Part shown: in pieces, positions 53,701 to 61,747 of the stretch
Numbering within the stretch: position 1 is the first letter of the stretch
Layout of the letters: each line of letters starts with the position of its first letter
NCBI RefSeq assembly: GCF_024055575.1
Contig: NZ_JAMXOE010000011.1
Coordinates: 62,001 to 126,000 of the forward strand
Direction: 5' to 3'
Origin: Mucilaginibacter flavidus
Lineage (GTDB): Bacteria; Bacteroidota; Bacteroidia; Sphingobacteriales; Sphingobacteriaceae
Length of the DNA: 64,000 nucleotides
Notes under the pieces: model-generated
Database searches by the model: none
The model's input: the letters and a program-made list of their open reading frames with translations, nothing else
What the model was told of the DNA's origin: nothing
Program-made: the position numbers and the translations under genes

Positions 53701-53891
53701 CATATGACCCAACCGCCGTCGTAAAAGTATTTACCAGGTACGGGCAGGAAATATATGAGAGCAAGGGTTACGGAAAACCCTGGAACGGCGAATACCGGGG
53801 CAAGAAGCTAGCCGCCGGGGTGTATTATTATATTATCACCATTAAAAATGGAAAGCAAACCTTTAGCGGCCCGGTTACAATTATTTATTAG
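50775..53891 (+). CDS. large secreted protein with Ig-like repeats and T9SS type B sorting domain
   Basis: This protein of about 1038 residues starts at one of three adjacent codons (TTG, ATG, ATG; I use the first ATG) and has a leader ending CTIAYGQ. The first 380 residues look like a propeller-like region. At least four Ig-like units with Cys pairs follow (for example CGGSSVDLVLN, CNDDPVTLKTDD, YCDGTPLTLKAEG). The last 85 residues are the gliding-motility/CHU_C sorting domain (VPNTFTPNNDGVNDTWEISG ... GVYYYIITIKNGKQTFSGPV). Such proteins leave the cell by type IX secretion and stay on or near the surface. Its partner is unknown. It is a stand-alone gene. Confidence 0.87.
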   Translation: MMTPYRYLLTVLLVLACTIAYGQQDLDFTITANLLTGKKVLKVRRDFSDPYAWVLTSNNGVYRVNSITLTIDDYTAKFSAYSNLRFIDIAGLNQDDVFIAANSTNVIEYKNGALKKIGSSDGMVGAVNSIGVSNFDAVTGRGKLLIGTATGRGVFDPATGQLNYFSNPNITDIKIFESTYRTQVYKENTYDPPDPQQYPIIISGYQNAQEAYIYQVNESGPNVTTVYVTLQAVTAIPGYGSDIFWGNEKGMFQEAVQNFYNPNPPYGHYLDNTGVNKITAIYGLTSLGNPNYANPPFTLTKENLLIGTAKGLYFSNSMYGNYDGSSLRTFSLFHFDQLGNVAVNDVCVSGTASNYLDTPAGCEGGIWLASDNGLYLIKPDYGKYFDPKQMLKAASFNIPNGDNLAETTICGGSSVDLVLNQYDVQNNGIQWYKNGNILPGANLATLSVKTAGDYYALIYASCENIHAETNHLKVSVTQVPVFSFNYPDKIQNCNDDPVTLKTDDKPGYSYRWYTNGVLNGETSPAFTVTQTGKYKVEVSACTDSWVPSKEIEVDLVHLPVPVINADKAKYCTGENAILTVNAATEPDYEINWFSDGNKLTADKNKTSITTTINGKYTVTISSKIAACTATSNQQQITFTPAPVFTFNYPDALRYCDGTPLTLKAEGSTAYQYRWYKDDALTGDLTPSLAITRAGKYKIEVSSCDGSWVPSKEVSVDFVSLPAPVIIPDKPSYCIGDNATLSIPVPADPAYTIKWFKDNVLLPAANNTTSLPASIAGDYTVSIVSNHPNSDGTTCSQTSAAQSISFNPPPTISIQKIIKTTLCDGQTVDLKVSYNNGTVKWSTGDTNDQITVSSPGTYKATVTSSAGCPSDASVDVLFFSNPVLNIANAELCEASHKTVTLTAPAGLQTYVWNGQPGGETFIAYHAQTVTLTVTDVNGCQATQEILVTDDCPDVKVPNTFTPNNDGVNDTWEISGLAYDPTAVVKVFTRYGQEIYESKGYGKPWNGEYRGKKLAAGVYYYIITIKNGKQTFSGPVTIIY

Positions 53892-54258
53892 AATAATATT
53901 GCCCACTTTACTAAACGAAACGGCTAATTGTTAATGCAAAATTCGTGCTTTTACGATATTGCTGAATAGTAGGTTTGTCATCTGTCCCTTTATGACCTGG
54001 CAGCGGGTGAATATTTACCCCATATGCGGTTGAAGTTTATCGCAGCATACCATCGGCTTACGTAACGCAACCACCATGCTTGCGAAACAAATTGCATTCG
54101 CTGCAATGTCAAAGTTATACAGGTTAAGCTTATGCCAGGTGTTAATTGACTCAAATGAAACTTATTTGGGGTTTTTATTAAAGCGAGCGGAATTTAGTAT
54201 ATTTATTGCTTAAAATGATTTGATAATTAAAAGATTTGCTAATTAAACGCTAAACCAG
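53892..54258. other. 367-bp intergenic stretch, nothing recognised
   Basis: No gene, terminator or promoter box that I can defend is seen here, apart from A/T-rich sequence just before the lipoprotein start. Confidence 0.5.
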
Positions 54259-55146
54259 ATGAAGTTAAATTTTACCACCTTAATTTTTGCGATAGCTGTA
54301 TGCGCTTTTTGTTTTACATCATGTAAAAAAGATAGCTTTAAAACAACTGCTAAAAATACCACTACAATTGATTTAAATGAGGCGGCAGTTAGTCAATTGG
54401 CGGTAAGTTTTTATAATTCAGTAACCGGGGCTTATGGCGGTGCCGAATTAAAAAACGGGATAAAGATATCATCGGTCGACTCCTTGTCTAAAAACGGGCT
54501 GGTATTGCTAAGCACCAATCCTTTATGCGGCATGAAATTCGACACCATAGCCAATAAAATTATCAAAGTAAAGGATACTACCGTTTATCATAATGGCGGG
54601 CATTATTCAACTACTTATACTTGCAGCGGCGCTTCGCCCGATGGCTACAAAAACAATAACAGCTTTTTTACCACCTTAAAAACCACTAATACGCTCGATT
54701 CGCTTCATGTTGTCCAGCAATATACTGTTAAAGCGCTTAATAAAACTTACAAGTTGCTTTCGCTGAACGGAACGATGGAAACCTGGCGTCATAAACAGGT
54801 ATTTAATGGCCCATTTTATCCCAATCCCTTTGGCGCCAACTTAATGAAGGTCAATACAGATATAATTGAAGACCATACCCACTATACGTTAAATAATATT
54901 AAGATAGACCATTCCGGTAGTATTCCTGACATGATTTCGGGAACCTCTAAGTCTACAGACGCTCATGTCGTTCAAAATAAAGATAACCCTTTAGGCGAAT
55001 CTTTTTACACGTACTATTCAACCATAACGTTTTTAGGAAAGCACCTGGCGCGTGTTGAAGTACAAATCGGATTTGATTACGGGCCACCATCCCCTAAAAT
55101 CTATGTTTATATTGTAAATGTACTTACCGGCCAGATTGTTCATTAG
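54259..55146 (+). CDS. lipoprotein of unknown function (paralogue of the one at 15862)
   Basis: This 295-residue lipoprotein (lipobox CFTSC, Cys22, followed by KKD) shares its plan with the protein at 15862-16683: SFYNSVTGAYGGAELKNGI, PLCGMKFDT, YTVKALNKTYKLLSLNGTME and TITFLGKHLARVEVQIGF. Function unknown. It is followed by a run of ten G and by repeats. Confidence 0.75.
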   Translation: MKLNFTTLIFAIAVCAFCFTSCKKDSFKTTAKNTTTIDLNEAAVSQLAVSFYNSVTGAYGGAELKNGIKISSVDSLSKNGLVLLSTNPLCGMKFDTIANKIIKVKDTTVYHNGGHYSTTYTCSGASPDGYKNNNSFFTTLKTTNTLDSLHVVQQYTVKALNKTYKLLSLNGTMETWRHKQVFNGPFYPNPFGANLMKVNTDIIEDHTHYTLNNIKIDHSGSIPDMISGTSKSTDAHVVQNKDNPLGESFYTYYSTITFLGKHLARVEVQIGFDYGPPSPKIYVYIVNVLTGQIVH

Positions 55147-55158
55147 GGGGAGTTTTTT

Positions 55159-55168
55159 GGGGGGGGGG
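55159..55168 (+). repeat. run of ten G after a lipoprotein stop codon
   Basis: Ten consecutive G lie 13 bp after the stop at 55146. It is non-coding. Runs like this are prone to slippage and to sequencing error. Confidence 0.6.
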
Positions 55169-55189
55169 ATTTCTTTTCGTATCCCGTTG

Positions 55190-55237
55190 TTCGAAGTTTG
55201 CAACTTCGAACGATTATGCCTGTAGATTGCATCTACA
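55190..55237. repeat. paired-hairpin repeat, copy 2
   Basis: TTCGAAGTT-TGC-AACTTCGAA (55190-55210) and TGTAGAT-TGC-ATCTACA (55221-55237) are joined by CGATTATGCC. The layout equals that at 22869-22919, with different stem sequences that remain paired. Confidence 0.75.
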
Positions 55238-55260
55238 TAATAAACAAAAAAAGCCTAACG

Positions 55261-55316
55261 CGCCCGGTTAAGCGTCCACGCTTAACCGAAAGACAAGTGC
55301 GGGTGTCCACACTCGC
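55261..55316. repeat. shortened relative of the multi-hairpin repeat
   Basis: GGTTAAGCGTCCACGCTTAACC is a perfect hairpin of the AAGCGTCC type seen at 17611 and 17955. GCGGGTGTCCACACTCGC follows with a near-palindrome. It supports a common dispersed family in which stems vary. Confidence 0.5.
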
Positions 55317-55334
55317 GAAAAATGAATGCCAAAA

Positions 55335-55372
55335 AACAAAAAGTCTCAAAACTTCCGACTCAAGGCTTTTTA
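55335..55372 (-). terminator. possible terminator after the tRNA-like sequence
   Basis: On the minus strand AGTC and GACT enclose GGAAGTTTTGA and are followed by TTTTTG. The arms are short, so the call is weak, but its place just after the tRNA-like sequence fits. Confidence 0.4.
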
Positions 55373-55380
55373 TCTAAAAG

Positions 55381-55460
55381 TAGCGGGGAGCAGGATCGAA
55401 CTGCTGTCCGCTTTATAGCGGATATGAATCCTACGCTCTAACCATCTGAGCTACCATTTT
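55381..55460 (-). pseudogene. degenerate tRNA-like sequence (tRNA-Met/CAT-like)
   Basis: On the minus strand it has a normal D-arm (TAGCTCAGATGGTTAGAGC) and T-arm (AGCAG-TTCGATC-CTGCT), then CCCCGCT with A as discriminator. The 5' acceptor should be AGCGGGG but is AAAATGG, so only about three pairs remain. The anticodon region has TTCATA, as in tRNA-Met, but is followed by an extra hairpin (TCCGC/GCGGA) and is 6 nt too long. I read it as a tRNA remnant or a tRNA-mimic, not as a working tRNA. Its first bases are the stop codon region of the GIY-YIG gene. Confidence 0.6.
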
Positions 55461-55702
55461 TGACGAATAATTTCCCGGGCAAATTTTCTGCCATTGGCCG
55501 ATTTTAATTGGTTCTCTCTTATGATCGCTTCTTTTTTGGTTTGAAATTCTTCAGTATGCGCTATCACCCATGGGCGATATTTGATAGTGTGGCCTTTAGT
55601 GGCTAACTCGTTGTGAGATAAGAAACGGTTGGATAAATCTGAAGTAAAACCGATGTATATTTGATTGAATTTAACAGAATATAAAATGTACACTGTAAAC
55701 AT
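55451..55702 (-). CDS. GIY-YIG endonuclease-family protein
   Basis: I start at ATG 55702 (MFTVYILYSVKFNQIYIGFT, 83 residues), the usual start of these small proteins; the frame runs further upstream. The GIY-YIG motif is present as VYILYS ... IYIGFT, with Arg in LSNRFLSHN and Glu in IIRENQLKS, the expected catalytic Arg and Glu. The single-domain UriC/YhbQ-type fold is small. The TAG stop lies within the tRNA-like sequence, so gene and tRNA remnant are physically joined. A terminator-type hairpin (55710-55752) stands just upstream, so its promoter would have to lie inside or before it. Confidence 0.8.
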   Translation of the reverse strand: MFTVYILYSVKFNQIYIGFTSDLSNRFLSHNELATKGHTIKYRPWVIAHTEEFQTKKEAIIRENQLKSANGRKFAREIIRQKW

Positions 55703-55709
55703 ATCCAAA

Positions 55710-55752
55710 CTAAATAAAAAGAAAATGGCTCTTATCTGCCAAGATAAGAGCC
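55710..55752 (-). terminator. terminator-type hairpin upstream of the GIY-YIG gene
   Basis: GGCTCTTATCT (55727-55737) pairs perfectly with AGATAAGAGCC (55742-55752). Read on the minus strand it runs into ATTTTCTTTTTATTTA. No minus-strand gene is present upstream of it in this window to explain a terminator. Confidence 0.7.
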
Positions 55753-55762
55753 TCATTTTCAA

Positions 55763-55776
55763 TGTAGAGGGAATCG
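55763..55776 (-). other. possible tRNA 3'-end fragment in a 350-bp gene-free stretch
   Basis: CGATTCCCTCTACA on the minus strand looks like a T-loop, T-stem half and acceptor of a lost tRNA, directly followed by the hairpin above. Fourteen bases are too few to be sure. Otherwise 55753-56064 holds nothing I recognise. Confidence 0.3.
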
Positions 55777-56064
55777 GCCAAAGTTCTAACTTTCATAATG
55801 ATATAGAGGCTATTGTCGCTGCAAATAAAATTATTGAAACTACGAACCATTTTAAATAAAGGTTTGATTTCCAAACTGTGAATCAATGTTTCGATAAAGT
55901 TTTCAATTAAACACGATAATGTTCAGTTATCCTTTATTGATAGCAGCATGTATTGATAAAGCGATCCATTTCCTTATATAGTCCTGCATTAATCGATCGT
56001 ATTGCTTTACTTACGAAAGGGGCAGAATACCGAAGTTTTTCGTGCATTTAAATTTCGTCCGGTC

Positions 56065-56072
56065 TATATTTG
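56065..56072 (+). promoter_or_regulatory. -7 promoter box TATATTTG of the GHKL-nuclease/KAP operon
   Basis: TATATTTG fits TAnnTTTG and lies 38 bp before the ATG at 56111. There is no clear -33 TTTG. Confidence 0.5.
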
Positions 56073-56110
56073 TGCTATCTTGCCTGTTCGTTTATTTTAC
56101 ACTTTATTAA

Positions 56111-58246
56111 ATGGCTATAGCTGACCAAACCTACATTGCTGCAACCGACCTGTCATTCGCCGGAGTGCTGCACGATGTGAAAAAATCAAGAACAGCACTA
56201 CAGCCAATTTGGGAAGCCATTACCAACGCGTTGGAGTCGATTAAGATCAGGCAGCAAACAAACCCGGCACACGAAGGCAAAATAGCGGTTAATATTTACG
56301 TATCCGAAACCACTACCGATAGCTATGAATTTGTCAAGCTTTCTGTATCCGACAACGGCGTTGGATTTAATGACCATGAGTTCCAAAGATTTAATACCTA
56401 TAAGCTGACTTCCAAGGGGTTTAAAAACCTTGGTTCAGGGCGTATTCAATTTGTGCAATATTTCGATCATACGATCTTTGACAGCTATTTTGCACAGGAA
56501 GGAAAAAACTTTCACAGGAAGTTTACGATGTCCAGGAAAAAAGAGTTCCTGGATAAAAACGCGTTGGTTTACCATGATTTTTGTAAGGAAACTAATGCCG
56601 CAGGTGAGCTTACCACTACCCTTACCTTTATCACTTTGTTGGAAGATAGCAATATTTACAACAGTCTTACAGCTGAAACATTTAAGGCTTTCCTGGTCGA
56701 GCGGTACATTTCCTATTTCTGTACCAACCGGGACACGCTGCCGGAAATTACGATAAACTTCTTCGTACAGGGAAAAATCCAAAGCACAGTCAAGGTTGGT
56801 GCAAGCGACATTCCGGGCATCGAAAAAACTGAAATTATTCAGCTGACCTATAAAGAGATCTCGCCCTCGGGCCAGATCGTCGAATCAACGGACAAAACGG
56901 AGAGTTTCGCCATTGATGCGTTCAAGGTCAGCAAGGATGTGTTAAAAACCAATCAGCTGAAATTGAGTTCCAAAGGCGAGATCATCGAAGAATCGGGCGT
57001 TACGATTGAAAGCCTGTCTGAGCATGACCATATCAAAGGGAACAAGTTCCTGTTTATCGTTTCCAGTGGCTATATTGATTCCAGGGACACCAATATCCGT
57101 GGCCAATTGAATATCCCGTCACAGGACAACTTTAGTAAAGGCGGTGACCTTTTTTCACCCCGTGAAATTTTCATCGAAGACATCCAGCAGCGGGTGAATG
57201 AAAAGATCATCCAAATGTATCCGGAGATTGACGAAGTTAAGAAGAACCACCTCAGCCAATTCACCGAATTAAAAGAGATGTTCGGCCTTGACGAACGGAC
57301 CGCGCAGGATATCCATATTTCGATCAACGACACCGAGACCAAGATCCTGGAAAAGTTTTATGAAGCCGAAGCGAGAAAAGCGGCTACTATCGACGCCAGT
57401 ATCAAAGAGTCGATAGACAAACTCAATAAATTGGATACGACCGCGGACAATTATAATGAGGAGCTGAAAAAGGAGGTCAATAAGTTAGTCAAAACTATTC
57501 CTATACAAAATAAAATTTCTTTAACACATTATATTGCGCGCAGGAAACTGGTGCTTGACCTTTTTCAAAAGATATTGGACCGCAGCCTTGAAGTCCAGCA
57601 ATCCGGCAGGCGATTTGATGAGGCCTTAATACATAACCTGATGTACCAGCAGCACAGCGGGGACTCAGAAAGCAGCGACTTGTGGATCCTAAGCGAAGAC
57701 TTTATCTATTTTAAGGGCTCGTCCGAAGAACAACTCGAGCAACTTACATTGGATGGAAAGAAGGTATTTAAGACCCAATTCTCTGAAGAAGTTGAACGGT
57801 ATTTAACCTCTTTGGGTGAAAACAGGAAGGTCAAGCGACCCGATATCTTGTTGTTTCCCGAAGAAGGCAAGTGTATCATCATTGAGTTTAAAACGCCCGA
57901 CACTAATGTTTCTCAACACCTGACCCAAATCGACAGTTACGCAAACCTGATCAGGAATTACACCGAAGATGAATTTCAGATCGTCCAGTTTTACGGCTAC
58001 CTGATTGGTGAAAGCATCGAGCCAAGGGATGTTTTAGGCAGGGTCAGCAGTTATGAGCATTCGTACCAGTTTGATTATCTCTTCCGGCCGGCGACAAAAG
58101 TGATTGGATTCGATGGCAGGTCTGATGGCGCGATATACACGGAGGTGATCAAATACTCCACCTTACTGAGACGGGCCCAGCAGCGCAACAAGATATTCCT
58201 GACGAAACTAACACAGGGCCTTGTTACTTCTTTAAGTGACTTATAG
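56111..58246 (+). CDS. GHKL-type ATPase fused to a PD-(D/E)XK nuclease
   Basis: This 711-residue protein has an N-terminal GHKL (Hsp90/MutL-like) ATPase: EAITNALESI with Glu35 and Asn39, SDNGVGF with Asp81, and NLGSGRIQFVQYF from Gly108. A middle region of about 330 residues is helical and rich in charged residues. Near the C-terminus a PD-(D/E)XK-like core is visible: Asp578 in RPDILLFPEEG, and Glu592 and Lys594 in CIIIEFKTPD, followed by a helix (SQHLTQIDSYANLI). ATP-driven dimerisation of the first part probably controls the nuclease. The KAP NTPase gene follows after 12 bp, so the pair forms one operon. I do not recognise it as a named defence system. The ATPase fold is confident; the nuclease is likely. 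Confidence 0.8.
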   Translation: MAIADQTYIAATDLSFAGVLHDVKKSRTALQPIWEAITNALESIKIRQQTNPAHEGKIAVNIYVSETTTDSYEFVKLSVSDNGVGFNDHEFQRFNTYKLTSKGFKNLGSGRIQFVQYFDHTIFDSYFAQEGKNFHRKFTMSRKKEFLDKNALVYHDFCKETNAAGELTTTLTFITLLEDSNIYNSLTAETFKAFLVERYISYFCTNRDTLPEITINFFVQGKIQSTVKVGASDIPGIEKTEIIQLTYKEISPSGQIVESTDKTESFAIDAFKVSKDVLKTNQLKLSSKGEIIEESGVTIESLSEHDHIKGNKFLFIVSSGYIDSRDTNIRGQLNIPSQDNFSKGGDLFSPREIFIEDIQQRVNEKIIQMYPEIDEVKKNHLSQFTELKEMFGLDERTAQDIHISINDTETKILEKFYEAEARKAATIDASIKESIDKLNKLDTTADNYNEELKKEVNKLVKTIPIQNKISLTHYIARRKLVLDLFQKILDRSLEVQQSGRRFDEALIHNLMYQQHSGDSESSDLWILSEDFIYFKGSSEEQLEQLTLDGKKVFKTQFSEEVERYLTSLGENRKVKRPDILLFPEEGKCIIIEFKTPDTNVSQHLTQIDSYANLIRNYTEDEFQIVQFYGYLIGESIEPRDVLGRVSSYEHSYQFDYLFRPATKVIGFDGRSDGAIYTEVIKYSTLLRRAQQRNKIFLTKLTQGLVTSLSDL

Positions 58247-58258
58247 GCTGCTGTAAAT

Positions 58259-60784
58259 ATGAAACCACCCATAGCCTTCAAAAAGAATTATCCCTTTGCC
58301 CTGTGGCTTTTTTGCTGCCTCGCTTTCTTCTTGTTCTTTCGCAAGCCTGTGGACAGCATGCTGGATACCCTGTTGGTTAAGCCGCTATTGTCCCGTTATG
58401 AAAATACGTTGTTTGACAATGGTGTATTGATCCTGCTTTGCGTGGGTATTGCTATTTGGCTATATCATTATGGCAGCGGTAAATTCAATAAGGTCGTAGG
58501 GTTGATTTCGCTCTTTTTTTATGTGCTGATGCGTTCTGACAGTTATTGGCAGTTCCAGCCCTCCGGGCTTTATCCGCTGCTTAAAAACTGGGACTTTGTG
58601 GCGGCAGCTTTGATCGTCCCTGGAATTATTGCCTTTTTTAAGCGTAAAAGGGCGGCAAACCATGACCCGCAGCCGGAAAGCTTTATTGAAGAACGGCCCA
58701 TTGAATCGTACGCTCAGGATAGCTTTAAGCGTTCATCCGTAGCAGCCGAAGTCGCGCGCCGGATTAGTATTACGCCGAATGTCAGGTCCTTTGCGATCGG
58801 TATCCTGGGCGAGTATGGCAGCGGCAAGACCTCCTTTATCAACCTGATCAAGACTTACCTCGATCCGGCAAAGACGGAAATACTTGACTTTAACCCCTGG
58901 AGCGCAGAAGGTGCCACCAATATCCAGCGGGATTTCTTTGACCAGTTGTCAGCCAAATTGTATGAGCTTAATCCCCGCATTGCTAATTTAATTGTGGATT
59001 ACTCGCGGAAACTTAGCCAGACAGACTCGTCATTTACTAAGCTGGTAAGGGAAGCCGGCCTTGCCGGAAGCCTCTTTACCAAAAAGACGTATACGGATGA
59101 TTTTGAACGGATCAACCAGCTGCTGGAAAACTCCGGCAAAAAGATCGTCATTACCATTGATGACCTGGACCGTTTGTACAAAGACGAAGTGATGGAAGTA
59201 CTGCGCTTGATCCGCAACACGGCCAACTTCAGCAATATTTTCTACTTGGTTGCCTATGAGCGCAGTTATATCGATGAGGCCATCAAATCGGTCAATGCGA
59301 ACGCGGCCGGGAGCTTCCTGGACAAGATCATCCAGCTGGAAATACCGCTGCCGAAACGGGAAAAGGATGACCTGCTCGACCTGCTGGAAACTTACCTCGC
59401 ACCGTTTATTACGGCCGAACATCTCGAGGCTTATAAAACCCATATTGTGGACACCGGCTTTCGTAACAAATACAATTTCGCGTTTGAGCGGGTATTCCGG
59501 CAATCCAGGGACGTCATCAAGTTCATCAATAATTTTAAGATCACTTATCAGCTGCTGGGCACCGAGGTGATGTTTGAGAACCTGTTCGTGCTGGAGCTCC
59601 TGAAATTCCGGTTCCCGCTGATCTACGACCGATTGTACGAGCACCGTGACGACTTTATTCGTGACTATCCTACGATGACCTCCCATGAGGCATTCTACGA
59701 ACTGCGCACCTATAATGAAGATAAAGAAGACCTACTGCTCATCAAGCGGACCCTGCGCGCCGAGCAACATTATAGTGAAGCCGATATCAACCTGATCGGC
59801 GGGCTGGTTAATAACCTTTTCTTTAAGTTTGACCGGTCAAAAAAAGCCAGGAATGCCATCATCTACCCGATGTTCTTCGAGCGCTATTTCCGCTACCGGC
59901 TTTCCGGCAAAGAGCTATCGGAAAAGACCTTCCGTGCAGCTTATGACGAGAGTCTGCCGGGCATCAAAAACTATATTGATGAATGCGAACAAAAGAATAT
60001 GCTCACTGAACTGGGCACGCGCATCCTACAGGAAAAGCCGGCGGATAAAGAGGGTTATGAATTGAAGATGAAAAGCCTGTTTTACCTCGGACCAAAATAT
60101 ATCGCGCAAAAAGGCAGGTACGCATTTGACCACCAGGCGATCACGAATCTGATCTGGAACTATGATCATAATTTGGATAAACAGTTTTACAAAAAAGACG
60201 AGGCCGCTTTCCGCTCCTTTGTGGCCGGCCTGTTCAGCGGCGCGGGCTTCCCTTACCAATTTGAGCATGAAGTACTCTATCATGTGAAGGACGGCAAGAA
60301 GGATATTTCGCTCAGCCGGGAACGGATCGTGGAACTCCAGACCCATTATTTTAGTGAGCACGTCGGGCAGGCCGGGCTAACCAAAGATGCGGTATTTATG
60401 TTCTGGTGGACGAAATATGAAGAGTTCGTGCCCCTACCGGACAATCCGAACCTTGGACATCACCATGAGCACATTGAAAAACCCATTGTTGCGGCGATGA
60501 AAGACCTCCTGCCGGAATATGATCCGTTCCAGTTTCTCAAATACACCATCAAGCACGATATACGTGATAAGGATATTTACCTGCTGCAGCCCGTAATGCT
60601 CGAAATATTCGATGAGCCCGAAGAGCTGCGGGCGCTGGTTGCAGAGCATACTTTGCTGGCCACTGACGTGAAAGCTGAATACCTCGCCTTATTCGATGCC
60701 TGTAAAAAGCAGGACTTTAAGGGCTGGGTTGAATTTGAGCTGAACACCGCGCTGAAGGCAGCCCGGAACAGGGAAGAGGATTAG
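58259..60784 (+). CDS. membrane-anchored KAP-family P-loop NTPase
   Basis: This 841-residue protein has about four N-terminal hydrophobic segments (LWLFCCLAFFLFF, GVLILLCVGIAIWLYHYG, KVVGLISLFFYVLM and AAALIVPGIIAFF), then the KAP NTPase core: Walker A in GILGEYGSGKTSF with Lys190, and Walker B in IVITIDDLDRLY with Asp301 and Asp302, followed by RLIRNTANFSNIFYLVAYER. A long C-terminal part of about 450 residues is unassigned. KAP NTPases are membrane-linked and recur in phage-defence and plasmid-exclusion loci, but few have known jobs. It follows the GHKL-nuclease gene by 12 bp. Its end overlaps the end of the opposing DUF4238 gene by 4 bp. Confidence 0.87.
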   Translation: MKPPIAFKKNYPFALWLFCCLAFFLFFRKPVDSMLDTLLVKPLLSRYENTLFDNGVLILLCVGIAIWLYHYGSGKFNKVVGLISLFFYVLMRSDSYWQFQPSGLYPLLKNWDFVAAALIVPGIIAFFKRKRAANHDPQPESFIEERPIESYAQDSFKRSSVAAEVARRISITPNVRSFAIGILGEYGSGKTSFINLIKTYLDPAKTEILDFNPWSAEGATNIQRDFFDQLSAKLYELNPRIANLIVDYSRKLSQTDSSFTKLVREAGLAGSLFTKKTYTDDFERINQLLENSGKKIVITIDDLDRLYKDEVMEVLRLIRNTANFSNIFYLVAYERSYIDEAIKSVNANAAGSFLDKIIQLEIPLPKREKDDLLDLLETYLAPFITAEHLEAYKTHIVDTGFRNKYNFAFERVFRQSRDVIKFINNFKITYQLLGTEVMFENLFVLELLKFRFPLIYDRLYEHRDDFIRDYPTMTSHEAFYELRTYNEDKEDLLLIKRTLRAEQHYSEADINLIGGLVNNLFFKFDRSKKARNAIIYPMFFERYFRYRLSGKELSEKTFRAAYDESLPGIKNYIDECEQKNMLTELGTRILQEKPADKEGYELKMKSLFYLGPKYIAQKGRYAFDHQAITNLIWNYDHNLDKQFYKKDEAAFRSFVAGLFSGAGFPYQFEHEVLYHVKDGKKDISLSRERIVELQTHYFSEHVGQAGLTKDAVFMFWWTKYEEFVPLPDNPNLGHHHEHIEKPIVAAMKDLLPEYDPFQFLKYTIKHDIRDKDIYLLQPVMLEIFDEPEELRALVAEHTLLATDVKAEYLALFDACKKQDFKGWVEFELNTALKAARNREED

Positions 60785-61704
60785 GCCAAAGGCGTTTTAA
60801 GTTTTACCTCTCCGGCGATGCGTTCAGCCGTGGCCTTGTCCGCAGCAAACAGGTAATTGGTAAAGTGATCGATGGAGAGCCGGTTGATGTCGCCGATCAT
60901 CTCCTGGTCGGCTATAACCGGATATAATTTCTTTTTTGAAGGATCGCTTTCGTAAGCCGGATCAGGGTCGTTGTGAGAGATGGACAGGCAATGCATCGGC
61001 GTCAGCGGCATCAGGAAATGAAAGTTTTCGTCGAACTTGATATTATGTACCCGGTTATCCTCGCTAACTGTCCAGCCCGGGTTATCGGAGGTGATAAATT
61101 CGCCGTAGGAAACCATCAGCGTGAACTTATAGCGCATCATTGTCCGGACGAACTTTTCCTGGATCGCTGACCCTGCTGCCTCGCGACCCATCATCGTGGC
61201 CAGGTGGCTATGCTTCGCGAATTGCGGGTCGCTCAGGATCTCCTCCTTCATGCTGGCCGCCACTTGTTGCAGCAAGGGCGTCTCTTTCGTTTCCCGAAAG
61301 ACTTTATCGACCACATCGCGCCTTAACTGTTCGTTCTTTTTGCGCACGTAGTCGTTGCGCAACTTAAAATCGATGAGGGCGAACAGCAATAATTCCGCTT
61401 CGGCGGCTGTCAGTACCGGTATACCCTTTTTGATCTTGCCAATGATCGCCGGATAAACATTTTCATAGCGGTAAAACCTTTCCTCCAGGAAAAGGCGGTC
61501 ATAATCTTTAAACGCTGGGTACAGCTTTTTAAATTCATCCGTCAGCGCATAAAAGTCCCTGCCATAGCAGATCGCCGCCGGCACTACCTCTAAAGGGTAG
61601 GGTTTTTTTCCTTTTTTCAACAACGAGCAATCTATCCGGTAGAATTTTCCTTCTTTGAGGCAAAACTGGTCGAGATAACAGGCGGGAAGAAAATGCTGGT
61701 CCAT
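60781..61704 (-). CDS. DUF4238 protein (A)
   Basis: This 307-residue protein opens with the DUF4238 signature (MDQHFLPACYLDQFCLKEGK, then FYRIDCSLLKKG). Later regions include ELLLFALIDFKLRNDYVRKK and a TSDNPGWTVSE segment. DUF4238 has no known function but turns up near toxins and phage-defence genes. It is convergent with the KAP gene and is preceded on its own strand by a second DUF4238 gene (44-bp gap), with which it probably forms an operon. Confidence 0.78.
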   Translation of the reverse strand: MDQHFLPACYLDQFCLKEGKFYRIDCSLLKKGKKPYPLEVVPAAICYGRDFYALTDEFKKLYPAFKDYDRLFLEERFYRYENVYPAIIGKIKKGIPVLTAAEAELLLFALIDFKLRNDYVRKKNEQLRRDVVDKVFRETKETPLLQQVAASMKEEILSDPQFAKHSHLATMMGREAAGSAIQEKFVRTMMRYKFTLMVSYGEFITSDNPGWTVSEDNRVHNIKFDENFHFLMPLTPMHCLSISHNDPDPAYESDPSKKKLYPVIADQEMIGDINRLSIDHFTNYLFAADKATAERIAGEVKLKTPLA

Positions 61705-61747
61705 AAAAAAGAAGCTTAAGCAAAGCTATCAATTAAGTGACAGTATA

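Noticed and set aside
55381..55460. Considered as a working tRNA gene
   Set aside because: The acceptor stem keeps only about three of seven pairs and the anticodon arm is misshapen.
55665..55859. Plus-strand frame of 64 residues opposite the GIY-YIG start
   Set aside because: It crosses the 11-bp hairpin and the tRNA-tail-like sequence, and lies antisense to the GIY-YIG 5' end.
59030..59686. 218-residue minus-strand frame
   Set aside because: It is antisense to the KAP NTPase core and has no domain of its own.
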